Shown here one piece after another: positions 41,405 through 51,164 of a DNA stretch of 64,000 nt (the stretch's first letter is position 1; each line of letters starts with the position of its first letter). The position numbers were made by a program, and so were the translations under genes. Origin of the DNA: Bacteroidota bacterium (GTDB lineage Bacteria > Bacteroidota > Bacteroidia > Chitinophagales > Chitinophagaceae); assembly GCA_018266575.1 (NCBI GenBank), contig JAFEAE010000017.1, positions 310,001 through 374,000 on the forward strand, given 5' to 3'. The notes under the pieces were generated by a model, which ran no database searches, was not told the origin of the DNA, and was given only the letters and a program-made list of their open reading frames with translations.

Positions 41405-42076
41405 TTAATTGATGTTATCTATTCTTCCGTCCAATAAATTAATAATGTGCGAACCGTACGATGCGTTCTTTTCCGAGTGTGTAACCTGTATGATGGTAAC
41501 CCCGTCTTTCTTGTTCAACTCACTGAACAGTTCCATGATCTCCTCCCCTTGTTTCGAATTCAAATTTCCTGTTGGCTCATCTGCGAGTAATAATTTTGGT
41601 TTTGCAACCAATGCACGTGCAATACCAACAAGCTGTTGTTGGCCACCCGACAATTGTGTCGGGAACAGATCTTTCTTGCCAACAATATTAAAACGGTCAA
41701 GCGTATCCGAAACGATCGCCTGGCGCTCGGAAGATTTTATATTCTGATAGATCAGCGGCGTTTCAATATTTTCATACACGGTCAATTCATCGATCAGGTG
41801 ATAAGCCTGAAAAACAAAACCGATATATTGTTTATATAACTGCGAACGTTGCTTTTCTTTTAATGTATGAACCGGGTTATCCATAAAAAAATATTCGCCT
41901 TCCGATTGTTCGTCAAGCATGCCGAGAATATTCAGTAACGTTGATTTTCCTGAACCCGACGGGCCCATGATGGAAATAAATTCACCTTCTTTAATAGTTA
42001 AATTGATATCTTTTAAAATAAATGTGCGGATGCCACCGATGGTGATCCATTTTGAAATGTGTTGTAATTCGATCAT
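41405..42076 (-). CDS. ABC transporter ATP-binding protein, MacB/LolD type
   Basis: A 223-residue ATPase: Walker A GPSGSGKSTLLNILG, Q-loop FVFQAYHLIDELT, signature LSGGQQQLVGIARALVAKPK, Walker B LLLADEPTGNLNSKQG and H-loop QVTHSEKNAS. The type partners FtsX-fold permeases. It is the only ATPase in the window, although four or more permease genes are present, so it may serve several of them. Confidence 0.93.
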   Translation of the reverse strand: MIELQHISKWITIGGIRTFILKDINLTIKEGEFISIMGPSGSGKSTLLNILGMLDEQSEGEYFFMDNPVHTLKEKQRSQLYKQYIGFVFQAYHLIDELTVYENIETPLIYQNIKSSERQAIVSDTLDRFNIVGKKDLFPTQLSGGQQQLVGIARALVAKPKLLLADEPTGNLNSKQGEEIMELFSELNKKDGVTIIQVTHSEKNASYGSHIINLLDGRIDNIN

Positions 42077-42248
42077 TGTGTTTGATTTTTCAGGCGCAAT
42101 ATATTACTAACTAATGTCAATAAACGCAGCCTGTTGTTGCATGGCTGTCCATTTTTTAAACAGCCCGGCACTACAATAATCTAAATCACATGCCGGAAGC
42201 CCATGTAAATGATTTACAGGCTTCTGTAAGCATCACACATACGAATTA

Positions 42249-42286
42249 GTTCGTTTTTGATACATAAACTGTTCGTTTTCGATACA
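42249..42286. promoter_or_regulatory. Tandem operator-like repeat upstream of the ABC ATPase
   Basis: GTTCGTTTTTGATACA at 42249-42264 and GTTCGTTTTCGATACA at 42271-42286 match at 15 of 16 bases with a 22-bp period, about two helical turns. It lies about 170 nt upstream of the ATPase start. Placement suits binding by a dimeric activator; no matching promoter could be identified with confidence. Confidence 0.5.
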
Positions 42287-42319
42287 GTCGATTTGAGCAT
42301 GCGTGGTAGCTATAGAGCA

Positions 42320-42728
42320 GAATAATTTACGAATTACGATTTCGGATTTACGATTTCTAAAGCCCGATTTCCCTTTCTAACTACTTACTCATTATTCTTT
42401 GTTTCTTATATTTTAAACTCGTCATTTTCAACTTTCAATTTCCACCGTTAGTTTTTAGTCCTTTCTAATTTTAGTTTTTATTTTTTGTAACCAACGATAG
42501 TACTACTATTCAGCATTCTTGCGTCGCACTCTTGTACAGCAAAGCTATGTGCAACTCTGGGTCTAACTCTGATTTCTCTGTGGTCAATTTAACTGTCTGA
42601 ACCACGATTTTATCCTGATTTTTCTGATTCCCCTGATTATTACTATTTCAATCTGCCTTCATTTCAATCATCCATTATCAATTTTACTTCTCTGCTGCCG
42701 ACTGAAAACTGATAACTGATGACTTTCT
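42320..42728. repeat. Mosaic of dispersed repeats after the permease gene
   Basis: Blocks in order are TTACGATTTCGGATTTACGA, a TTTTAGTTTTT block, the TTGCGTCGCAC / CTTGTACAGC block (about 42500-42545), a CTGAACC..GATT block, and CTGCCGACTGAAAACTGATA with ACTGATGACTTTCTTCACTC. Nearly the same order occurs at 58459-58763, also directly after a permease gene. Confidence 0.65.
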
Positions 42729-45158
42729 TCACTCACTCCTCAAACTTTTCACCGGGTTCGCCACCGCTGCTTTGATCGATTGAAAACTGATCGTAAACAA
42801 TGCAATCAATACTGCAATAAATCCTGCAAGTGCAAAAACCCACCAGCTTATTGTTGTGCGATATGCAAAATCCTGCAACCATTTATTCATTGCCCACCAC
42901 GCCACCGGCGATGCAATTACAATAGAAATCAAAACAAGCACAATAAAATCTTTCGATAATAATGCAGTAATGTTTCCCACATTTGCACCAAGCACTTTCC
43001 GTATCCCGATTTCTTTTACACGTTGCCTTGCCATAAATGCTGCAAGCCCGAATAAACCGAGACAGGCGATCAACACGGCAATGCATGCAGACGCAACAAA
43101 TACATTCCCTAATTTCTGGTCATCATGATATTGCTGGTTATATTTTTCATCAGCAAAAAAATAATCAAACGGGTTAGCCGGGAAAATTCCGTTGTATATA
43201 TCTTTAATTGCTGCGATCTTCGATTGCATATTCTTTGTATCAGTTTGTATGGTATAATATCCGCTGGAACGTGAAGCAAGATAGATCGTGGGCATGATAG
43301 GTTGGCGGAAAGAAAGATGATGATAATCTTTCACCACACCAATGATCTCGTAGGGTTTTTCCCAAAAAATCTTTTGCCCTACAAGGTTTTCTTTTACATC
43401 AAACCCAAGTTCCTTCGCTGCTTTTTCATTAATAATTACTTTCTGCACTTTGTTCCAGCTTTGTTCAACATCCTGTTTACTGAATGTAGTGCCTTGCAGA
43501 AACTGAATTCCATAGGTATCAAAAAAATTGTCATCGCCGATGAACATGGAATACGATTTCTGATCATCGCCTTTTTGTGGGTTTGTTAGTTTGGTAATAT
43601 TTTCAGTAGAAAAATTATACCCGATCCCCGGCACATTATTGCTCGCTGCATATTTTTTTACAAACGGAAGTTGCGCCAGTGCATTCTTAAATGATACATT
43701 TTTTTCTGCCTGGTTTTTCACCGTAACCGTCGGGCCCTGGATCACCAGCAACTGATCCAAATTCATTCCCAATTTTTCTGTTTGCATAAAACGTAGTTGC
43801 TTATACAATATAACAGTTGCAATGATGAATGCAATCGAGATAGTAAATTGAAAAACGACCAATGCTTTGCGCAACGAAAAGCCATGGATCTTCGCTTGTA
43901 TTTTGCCACGCAATATTGTTACCGGTTTAAATGATGTAAGCGAAAAAGCAACAAAGCTCCCGGAAAGCAGCGATCCGATAATGATCAACATTGCACTTGC
44001 CGCCCAAAACCAACCATTATTCAATACAGAAAGTGATAGATCTTTTCCTGTAAACTCATTAAAAAGGTTTTGAAAAATATTTACCAGCACAACAGCAATA
44101 AACGCTGCTGACAGAGTAAGTATGCAGGTTTCAGACAGATACTGAAACATCAGCTGCAACCGGTTTGCGCCGAGTACCTTCCGCACACCAACTTCTTTCG
44201 CACGGCTCAATGCCTGCGCTGTAGAGAGGTTGATATAATTCACCCATGCTATTAACAAAATCAAAACTGCGATCGATAAAAAAACAGTAATCAATAATAA
44301 GCTGCCATAAGTTTGCAAAGGATAATCAAAATGCGGGGCTATATGCAATTCACTAAAAGGTTGTAAAATCACATTGTCATTTTTCATCTGCACATTTGAA
44401 GATCGAATAAAGGAAGTCAATTGATTATTTACATCTGCCGCATTTGCATTCTTCTTCAGTTGAAAATAGATATTTGCAAAACCAGCCTGCAATGAATTCG
44501 GATCAGCCCAATCATTACCATCTCTGTTCGCTGCAGTTTCCAATGTTTGAAATGATAACAACACATCTGCTTTTATATCTGATGCTGCAGGCAATCTATA
44601 CACCGATCGTACAACATAGATCGAATTCCCAAACTGGTTACTCACATTAATTTCTTTTCCGATCACATCTGTTGTACCGAATATTTTTTTGCTCATTGTT
44701 TCTGACAATGCCAGTGTTTTCGGCTCAGATAAAGAATTACTCCCAGTAACTATCGGAAAAGAAAATACATCTAAAAAATTGCCGTCAACATAAATAATAT
44801 TGCTTTCACGGAATGTCTTATTCTCAGCAGCATTTTTTCCTTCATAGTTTAATACACCTGAAGCAATTCCATCTGCAATCCTAACATAATTTTCAATCGC
44901 AGGGATTTGTCTCTTTGCTGCAGGTCCAAAACCGGGAGGCAAATAATAATCCGTATTCCCTTCTTTGTACTGCACATTCATCCTGTACAGTTGCGCATAA
45001 TTTTTACTGAAGCGGTTAAAGCTCCACTCAAACGCAACATATTGCACAATGAAAAGGAAAACGGCAATGCCGACTGCAAGCCCTGCAATATTGATAAACG
45101 TAAATTGCCTGTTACGCAACAGGTTTCTAAAAGCAGTTTTGAAATAGTTCCTTAACAT
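42729..45158 (-). CDS. MacB/FtsX-type ABC transporter permease
   Basis: An 809-residue permease: N-terminal membrane helix in FTFINIAGLAVGIAVFLFIV, a long periplasmic MacB_PCD domain, then three helices with FtsX signatures (ALSRAKEVGVRKVLGANRLQ). A duplicate half follows with second PCD and the motif QRVKEIGIRKVLGANVGNIT. It ends NPVKSLRSE. This double FtsX layout is the standard Bacteroidota exporter or mechanotransmission type. With the ATPase and TolC downstream it may form an antimicrobial efflux unit. Confidence 0.92.
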   Translation of the reverse strand: MLRNYFKTAFRNLLRNRQFTFINIAGLAVGIAVFLFIVQYVAFEWSFNRFSKNYAQLYRMNVQYKEGNTDYYLPPGFGPAAKRQIPAIENYVRIADGIASGVLNYEGKNAAENKTFRESNIIYVDGNFLDVFSFPIVTGSNSLSEPKTLALSETMSKKIFGTTDVIGKEINVSNQFGNSIYVVRSVYRLPAASDIKADVLLSFQTLETAANRDGNDWADPNSLQAGFANIYFQLKKNANAADVNNQLTSFIRSSNVQMKNDNVILQPFSELHIAPHFDYPLQTYGSLLLITVFLSIAVLILLIAWVNYINLSTAQALSRAKEVGVRKVLGANRLQLMFQYLSETCILTLSAAFIAVVLVNIFQNLFNEFTGKDLSLSVLNNGWFWAASAMLIIIGSLLSGSFVAFSLTSFKPVTILRGKIQAKIHGFSLRKALVVFQFTISIAFIIATVILYKQLRFMQTEKLGMNLDQLLVIQGPTVTVKNQAEKNVSFKNALAQLPFVKKYAASNNVPGIGYNFSTENITKLTNPQKGDDQKSYSMFIGDDNFFDTYGIQFLQGTTFSKQDVEQSWNKVQKVIINEKAAKELGFDVKENLVGQKIFWEKPYEIIGVVKDYHHLSFRQPIMPTIYLASRSSGYYTIQTDTKNMQSKIAAIKDIYNGIFPANPFDYFFADEKYNQQYHDDQKLGNVFVASACIAVLIACLGLFGLAAFMARQRVKEIGIRKVLGANVGNITALLSKDFIVLVLISIVIASPVAWWAMNKWLQDFAYRTTISWWVFALAGFIAVLIALFTISFQSIKAAVANPVKSLRSE

Positions 45159-45267
45159 GATAGTGTATTTACGAATTACGATTTCGGATTTACGATTTCT
45201 GTGGAGTAGCTTTTAGTTATGCACTTCAAGCTTCAGAATTATTAATTCTTAATTACTAATTATTAAT

Positions 45268-46287
45268 TTATTTAAACCCCAACGTTATCTTCCCATCTCC
45301 TGCGTCTGCAGTAACCGGTATTCCGCCGCCGTTTATTTTCCCGTGCAATTCTTTTTCTTTTGTTGTGCCGCTGAAATTATTCAACGAGTTCGTATGGATT
45401 TTTCCGTGCAGGTCCAGGTCGTACCCTTTGTCTTTCGGGATAACCAAAGAAATATTGCCACCGGAATTGTTCAGCTTAATATATTTTCCCACATCATTCA
45501 ACTCCACATCAATATTGCCGCCGCTTGTAGACGCATCGAGGCTTGCAGACAAATCATACAAGTGCACATTACCGCCAGAAGTTGATGTCACCAGTTGACC
45601 AGTGATATTTTTTCCATTTACAGAACCACCGCTTGTAGTTGCTTTCACATCACCTTTCAGGTCTTGCAGATGCAGTGAGCCACCTGAAGTACCCAAACGG
45701 ATCTTCCCCGAACAATTCGAAGCTTCAATGCTTCCCCCGCTTGTTTCCAGGTCAATATCATCTTTTGAATCGGACACATGAATACTTCCACCACTTGTGC
45801 CGCCAACAATTTTCCCGGTAAGTTTTTCAACGGTCAAGCTTCCACCACTCGTCTGAAAATCCTGCGTTCCATTGAGGTTGCCGATCGAAATACTTCCACC
45901 ACTCGTTCCGAGATCAGTTGAAACATTTTGCGGAACATAAATTTTGAAAGCAATATTCAGCGAGCGTTTCCAGTTCATATTATTATGTTTCTGTTTTGCA
46001 ACTGCTATCAGCTTGTTGTTTTCAACACTCACTTTGAGTTCATAATTTTCATCCAGGCGCGATTGAATTTCTTCCTTCGAAAGCTCATGTCCATTGCCTG
46101 AAATATATATCTCGATGCGTGCATCCTGCGTATATCCACCAGAAACAGTAATACCACCTCCGGAAGTTTTTGCTTCGACATTTTTTACTGATTCATTAGA
46201 TAATGATTTGGTGAGATACAAAGTTTGTTGTGCTTTCAACACGCACACAAAAATTAACATTGCAATAATCGCGATGATCTTTTTCAT
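45268..46287 (-). CDS. DUF4097-type repeat protein
   Basis: A 339-residue exported protein (signal peptide ending CVLKAQ). From about 95 on it is a right-handed beta-helix of short repeats with the recurring phrase TSGGSI or TSGGNI (at least nine times), for example GGTSGGSIHVSDSKDDID and TSGGSLHLQDLKGDVKA. It belongs to the DUF4097/adhesin-head family. It precedes the permease on the same strand with 109 nt between. Function unknown. Confidence 0.87.
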   Translation of the reverse strand: MKKIIAIIAMLIFVCVLKAQQTLYLTKSLSNESVKNVEAKTSGGGITVSGGYTQDARIEIYISGNGHELSKEEIQSRLDENYELKVSVENNKLIAVAKQKHNNMNWKRSLNIAFKIYVPQNVSTDLGTSGGSISIGNLNGTQDFQTSGGSLTVEKLTGKIVGGTSGGSIHVSDSKDDIDLETSGGSIEASNCSGKIRLGTSGGSLHLQDLKGDVKATTSGGSVNGKNITGQLVTSTSGGNVHLYDLSASLDASTSGGNIDVELNDVGKYIKLNNSGGNISLVIPKDKGYDLDLHGKIHTNSLNNFSGTTKEKELHGKINGGGIPVTADAGDGKITLGFK

Positions 46288-46769
46288 GATGTATGATTTT
46301 GAATATTTATGATTTTAGCTCGGCTAAAACTTTCGGGCACTTTCAATTTTCAATTCTTATCTTTTAATTTTTAGCCTTTCTACTTTTAGTTTTTTATTTT
46401 TGAGTAAGCAGCGGCATCAACCATGAGTCAACCCCCGGGCAAATACTTCGAAAATAATCTCCTTGCTAATCGCATTGACACCCGGTAACGAGTATATGCT
46501 GCTTGTAGTACTAACCATATTGACCATCATCGGTTACGGAAGAAATAACAATGGAATAAAATACGCAATGGAGGTACGTCTGGTTTTTTCTAAGAACAAA
46601 TTCCTTTTGACTGAAGGGATTGATAGAGTATTAACAAACGTCTTTATCAGCGTTTGGATATGAAGTTACATAACAACTATGTATAAACGAAATCCTAGAG
46701 CAAGCTTGTTGTTGATTCCATCCGTAGGAGCAGAAGAAAAATTTTCGCAGAAATAAATTTCAATCGTAG
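46288..46769. other. Gap of 480 bases without a confident gene
   Basis: Bases 46320-46410 carry the TTTTAGTTTTT repeat block. A 66-codon plus-strand frame (46463-46663, MLLVVLTILTIIGYGRNNNG) has one hydrophobic stretch but no support from family, terminator or context. Nothing else is recognisable. Confidence 0.5.
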
Positions 46770-48287
46770 TTACTCGGCAGTTGCTTTTGCATTGTCCTTT
46801 GTTTTCTTATAATCTACACGGACATCATTTTTTTGTTTTCTGCCTTTTGTTGATCTGCCATTCTCAACAATTGCTTTGGTTAGCCTGGAAAGTGTTCGTA
46901 CTACATCAGGATGCGTTGAAGCAACATTCTTTGTTTCTTTAATATCATCATCCAAACGGTACAATTGCAGCTTTGGCAGATTTTTTTTCTTCGCGACAGC
47001 CTCTGTTGGGTCGCTCCATCCGCCAGAGCCTCTTGCAAAAATTAATTTCCATTGATTTGTGCGAATAGAAAAATTTCCATCGATGGAATGATGAATGACG
47101 CTTGTACGCCCGTAATTATTTTTTTGTAACAACAATGGCATTAAGCTGTAGCTATCTTCACCCTCATCATATTTCAATGGACGATGAACGACATCTGAAG
47201 AAGTTGCTAAAAAATCTGTGAGGCAAATCGTCCTGTTACACACGCTCCCTGCTTTGACATGACCGGGCCATTTAACAATGAAAGGAATACGGTGGCCGCC
47301 CTCATAAATATCCGCCTTTGCGCCCCGATAAATATAACTGGGATGATGCCCAACTTCAGCCAGCTCTTTAAAATTCGCAGAAGGCGATGGGCCATTATCG
47401 CTGGTAAAAATGATCATTGTATTTTGATCAATCCCTGCTTCTTTTATTGCGTTGAGAATTCTGCCAACCATATCATCTGTCATAAGCACAAAATCTCCAT
47501 AAGCATTTGTTTTGGAACTTCCGCGGTACGGTGCTGTTGGCAAAATCGGTGTGTGGGGCGAAGGAAATGCCAGGTATAGAAAAAACGGAGTTCCGGAATT
47601 TGATTCCCGCTTTATGTATTCTACTGCTTTATTGGTCATTGTTGTAAGTACCTCCTCATGCCTGAAATCATTGCCTACAGGGCCTGCTCTCCAAAATCCC
47701 TTACCACTGTTGCCTGAAGTGCTGTCAATAGAGGTTGCTGTAATTTTTTGGTTTTCGATATAAAAATAGGGAGGCATATCCAGCGAAGCAGAAATTCCGT
47801 AGAAATAATCGAACCCGACTTGTAATGGACCATCTGTAATTGGTTTGGAAAAGTCAACTTTCCCCGAAGCATCTTTTTGCCATCCAAGGCCAAGATGCCA
47901 TTTTCCGATGCAAGCAGTGTGATAACCGCTCTCTTTTAATAATGAAGCTATTGTTGTTCGTCCGTCTTTGATCAACATCGAATCATAACCAAACAATACA
48001 CTGCTTTGAAGGCGCGTACGCCAGGCATATCTGCCAGTGAGAATACCATAGCGCGTTGGCGTGCATACTGCTGAATTACTATGCGCATCTGTGAACCGCA
48101 TACCACTATCGCTGATGTTATCGATATTGGCAGTATGCAATTTTGATTGAGGATTCAGGCAACTGACATCACCATACCCCAGGTCATCTGCAAGGATGTA
48201 TATGATATTTGGGGGTTTTTGTGCAAATGTTGATATGGCGATAAATAAAAAAATACTAAAGCTTACAAATCCTTTCGTTGATCTCAT
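46770..48287 (-). CDS. S1-type sulfatase
   Basis: A 505-residue exported sulfatase (signal peptide ending AISTFAQ). Metal site in NIIYILADDLGYGDVSCLNP, formylglycine motif SNSAVCTPTRYGILTGRY with Cys in C-T-P-T-R (needs an anaerobic or FGE-type maturase), HTACIGKWHLGLG and MIIFTSDNGPSP for further ligands. It lies 108 nt downstream of the ECF sigma factor and near SusCD, pointing to sulfated glycan use. Confidence 0.93.
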   Translation of the reverse strand: MRSTKGFVSFSIFLFIAISTFAQKPPNIIYILADDLGYGDVSCLNPQSKLHTANIDNISDSGMRFTDAHSNSAVCTPTRYGILTGRYAWRTRLQSSVLFGYDSMLIKDGRTTIASLLKESGYHTACIGKWHLGLGWQKDASGKVDFSKPITDGPLQVGFDYFYGISASLDMPPYFYIENQKITATSIDSTSGNSGKGFWRAGPVGNDFRHEEVLTTMTNKAVEYIKRESNSGTPFFLYLAFPSPHTPILPTAPYRGSSKTNAYGDFVLMTDDMVGRILNAIKEAGIDQNTMIIFTSDNGPSPSANFKELAEVGHHPSYIYRGAKADIYEGGHRIPFIVKWPGHVKAGSVCNRTICLTDFLATSSDVVHRPLKYDEGEDSYSLMPLLLQKNNYGRTSVIHHSIDGNFSIRTNQWKLIFARGSGGWSDPTEAVAKKKNLPKLQLYRLDDDIKETKNVASTHPDVVRTLSRLTKAIVENGRSTKGRKQKNDVRVDYKKTKDNAKATAE

Positions 48288-48395
48288 AAATTAAAATGGA
48301 ATTACTATCAAACCCAAATGGTAATTGGAGAAAGCATTCAACTTATAAGAACCATATTATAAAGACATTCCCTAAAAATCCTGAGGTTTAAAAAA

Positions 48396-49004
48396 TTAGC
48401 GGCGCTTATTAACGGGTTTTATAAAATTTATAGATTGGCAGATTTTTTTTGTGGCGATACACAACTGTGCGTCGATCGTTTTTACGGAAATATGGAGGAT
48501 CTTTGCAACTTCCTTATAACTCAATCCGTCTTCGCGGATCAGTTTGTAAATAATTTTGCAACGAGGTGGCAGCCGCTCTATTGCTGAATGTATTGCTGAA
48601 GCCATCTCGGAGGAAATGAAAATATCCTCAGGATTGATGCGGGTATTTTCCGTGTGGAGTTCTACAGAAAGGTCATCGAGGGAGATCAGATTAATATGAT
48701 TTGCATTCCTGCTTAAATACCGGATAGAAAGATTTTTAACAGCAACATATAAATATACTTTCAGGCTTTCAATTTCGAGCAGGCGCATCCTGTTCTTCCA
48801 CAGGTTAACAAAAACATCAGACACGATTTCATCTGCAATGTCATTTGATTTTACAAATGAAAAAGAAAATTTTTTCAAATCGGTAAAAAAAATAAAGAAT
48901 AGTTTTTTGTAAGCATCCTGATCGTTGAATAGCGCAACTTTTTCAACCAAAAAATCTATTTCGATCTGATCAGGCATATGGGAAACGGAGAATATAGTTT
49001 TCAA
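48396..49004 (-). CDS. ECF sigma factor of the Bacteroidota FecI-like group
   Basis: A 202-residue extracytoplasmic sigma factor. Region 2 is around YKKLFFIFFTDLKKFSFSFV and DIADEIVSDVFVNLWKNR, region 4 is IERLPPRCKIIYKLIREDGL and EVAKILHISVKTIDAQL. In SusCD loci it is controlled by a FecR anti-sigma factor and turns on the receptor genes. Here it lies downstream of SusD rather than before FecR, so the sigma and FecR genes are separated by the SusCD pair. Confidence 0.92.
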   Translation of the reverse strand: MKTIFSVSHMPDQIEIDFLVEKVALFNDQDAYKKLFFIFFTDLKKFSFSFVKSNDIADEIVSDVFVNLWKNRMRLLEIESLKVYLYVAVKNLSIRYLSRNANHINLISLDDLSVELHTENTRINPEDIFISSEMASAIHSAIERLPPRCKIIYKLIREDGLSYKEVAKILHISVKTIDAQLCIATKKICQSINFIKPVNKRR

Positions 49005-49210
49005 TTGCAGGCATGCTTTTCGGAAATGCGACGCAATCGTAATTATTTACAAAAAAACATTTCACGTTTTTTCAAATTTATCTTTCCTTTTTTTTACTAA
49101 ATTCTTTTTCTTTTCTTCAATACCATTTCTTCAGTATGAAGAGTTATATTTTTTACTTATTTAAAAAATATTTTTAGCATCGATGCAGAAACCATGTATT
49201 TTATTTTATA

Positions 49211-49258
49211 AAAATTGTTGCCAGGACAAACATGTTTGTGCTGGCAACAATTTTTAAG
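49211..49258. terminator. Strong terminator after SusD
   Basis: AAAAATTGTTGCCAG at 49212-49226 and CTGGCAACAATTTTT at 49243-49257 are perfect inverse copies, and the inside ACAAACATGTTTGT is also palindromic. A and T runs make it usable in both directions. It separates SusCD from the sigma factor gene. Confidence 0.9.
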
Positions 49259-49276
49259 AGAAAAACGAAAGTAGGA

Positions 49277-51061
49277 TCATTGCCAGCCCGGATTTTGTTG
49301 CCCGGTCAGCGTTGCATCCTGCAAATCGATAGGCAGTAAATAATCACGCCCCAGGTTGAATTGATAGCCACTGGCCATTTGGGGGACGTTTCCGTAAGGC
49401 GATATATAATTAGCGCTATTAACGTAAATATTAGTACCAACAATCGGATGCACACCTGAGCCAAAATCCACAGTCATAAATTGTCCGATCTGTGCACCCA
49501 CGGGAATTTTTCCTTTAATCAAAGTCCCTGCGGCGGCCCATCTGCATATATCATCGAACCTGAATCCTTCACAAGCGAGTTCCACCCTTCGTTCCCTTCG
49601 AATTTCATTTAGCGCCGCTGATAGGTTCGGAAAAAGCCAGTTAGGATCTGTTGAAATATTAGCTACAATAAGATGTGGCATTCCTACACGGTCGCGCAGC
49701 ACATTAATACTTTTATCTACATCTGCTTGTGAAATCGTTCCATTGCCCAATTCTACTTTAGCTTCGGCATAGGTCAAAAGCACTTCAGCATAACGCATAT
49801 AAATGATACCCGGCACCGGGCTTGTGCGGCCTGAACTGGGATTTGTTGACGGGTCTGTGTTGAGCCCTTTATACAATTGATATCCTGTTGTACAAGGGCT
49901 TGTTGAAAAGAGTGCCGGATACGAAAATGAATACACCGGGTTTTTTAAAACAATAGTATCCCCGGATGTTAGTACAGTCTGCCGGAGCCGTGGATCCCTG
50001 TTCGCTACTACATGGCTGATCGAATCATCTCCTTTGTACAGAGAACTGGTCGCAATCGGGCTACCATCTGTGCAGAGGTAATCATCCACTAAACTTTTTG
50101 AAAGGCCGGTGCTGCTGCCTAAACCACCCTGGTATGTACCTTGTGACGAATTACCACCATTGATGGCATAATTTTCCGCAGCCCAAAAAATGATTTCTTT
50201 ACTTCCGGAGTAATCCGTTTGATTGAATAATTTCCAGTAGCCGCTATAAGAACCTTGATTGTCTAAACTGAATTTACCTGAACTGATCACTGAATCTGCA
50301 GCGTCGGCGGCCATTTTGAGAAAATCGCTTCCCTGCTGGCCCGATACACCGAATACGTCCGTCGCGTGATATTTCTCCCAGGTGCCTTCATACAGGCACA
50401 CACGGGCTTTGTACGCTTGCGCATATTCTTTGTATAAACGCATTTTTTGTGCTGATGACTTTGAAGGAAGATTTGCGATAGCCAGGTTTAAGTCCTGAAC
50501 AATCGAATCTGCAATTATATTCCTCGGAAGCCGTGAGCTATATAAGAGCAGGCTATCACTCGTATTTAAAGGTTTGTTGATCCAGGGCAACGCGCCAAAA
50601 CTTTTTAGCGCCTGGAAATAATACATTGCCCTAAAAAAATAGGCTTCTCCAATATAGGGTTGTGCACTAGCCAATGTTGTCCCTGATGCAAATACCCGGG
50701 AATAATTTGCCAGGAAATAATTTACGTTCCTAATCTGGTACCAATTAGCATAACCTCCGCTTCCTTGTACGGTGTTTAACCCATTATTTCTCGTATTGTA
50801 TGTTCTCGAAACCGTATTGTCACTGTTATCGTCATTTTGATAAGGCCCGTAATTAAACGCTTCGATATACAACGGGAAAAGATTGCCATCTGAGTAGAAC
50901 TGGTTGACATAATATTGCAGGTCAGACACGTTTGCCCAATACGCTGCGTCATTTAACCTCGTTGGCGGTGTTTGATTTAAAAGACTATTTTTTTTGCATG
51001 ACATTACTAATAGCAATAACATTCCGGGAATAATTATGCTATAAAATTTTATATGCTTCAT
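49277..51061 (-). CDS. SusD/RagB-type glycan-binding lipoprotein
   Basis: Start at ATG 51061 (MKHIKFYSIIIPGMLLLLVM); a 12-residue extension is less likely. The 594 residues have a lipobox (VMSCKKN), the N-terminal NQTPPTRLNDAAYWANVSDL, TPR-like helices (YIGEAYFFRAMYYFQALKSF), and the SusD C-terminal part RRVELACEGFRFDDICRW. It caps the SusC porin and captures the glycan on the cell surface. It is 104 nt downstream of SusC. Confidence 0.95.
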   Translation of the reverse strand: MKHIKFYSIIIPGMLLLLVMSCKKNSLLNQTPPTRLNDAAYWANVSDLQYYVNQFYSDGNLFPLYIEAFNYGPYQNDDNSDNTVSRTYNTRNNGLNTVQGSGGYANWYQIRNVNYFLANYSRVFASGTTLASAQPYIGEAYFFRAMYYFQALKSFGALPWINKPLNTSDSLLLYSSRLPRNIIADSIVQDLNLAIANLPSKSSAQKMRLYKEYAQAYKARVCLYEGTWEKYHATDVFGVSGQQGSDFLKMAADAADSVISSGKFSLDNQGSYSGYWKLFNQTDYSGSKEIIFWAAENYAINGGNSSQGTYQGGLGSSTGLSKSLVDDYLCTDGSPIATSSLYKGDDSISHVVANRDPRLRQTVLTSGDTIVLKNPVYSFSYPALFSTSPCTTGYQLYKGLNTDPSTNPSSGRTSPVPGIIYMRYAEVLLTYAEAKVELGNGTISQADVDKSINVLRDRVGMPHLIVANISTDPNWLFPNLSAALNEIRRERRVELACEGFRFDDICRWAAAGTLIKGKIPVGAQIGQFMTVDFGSGVHPIVGTNIYVNSANYISPYGNVPQMASGYQFNLGRDYLLPIDLQDATLTGQQNPGWQ

Positions 51062-51164
51062 TTGCTCATTTTTTATTTTTAAAACTGATCTGATCATGAT
51101 AGGTCATGTTGCGCCCATTTGAAAATTTTATGCGACCGACCATTGCTTATATCCTTTCATATAA

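Noticed and set aside
46463..46663. 66-residue plus-strand membrane peptide
   Set aside because: There is no family resemblance, terminator or genomic support, and the region is flanked by repeat blocks.
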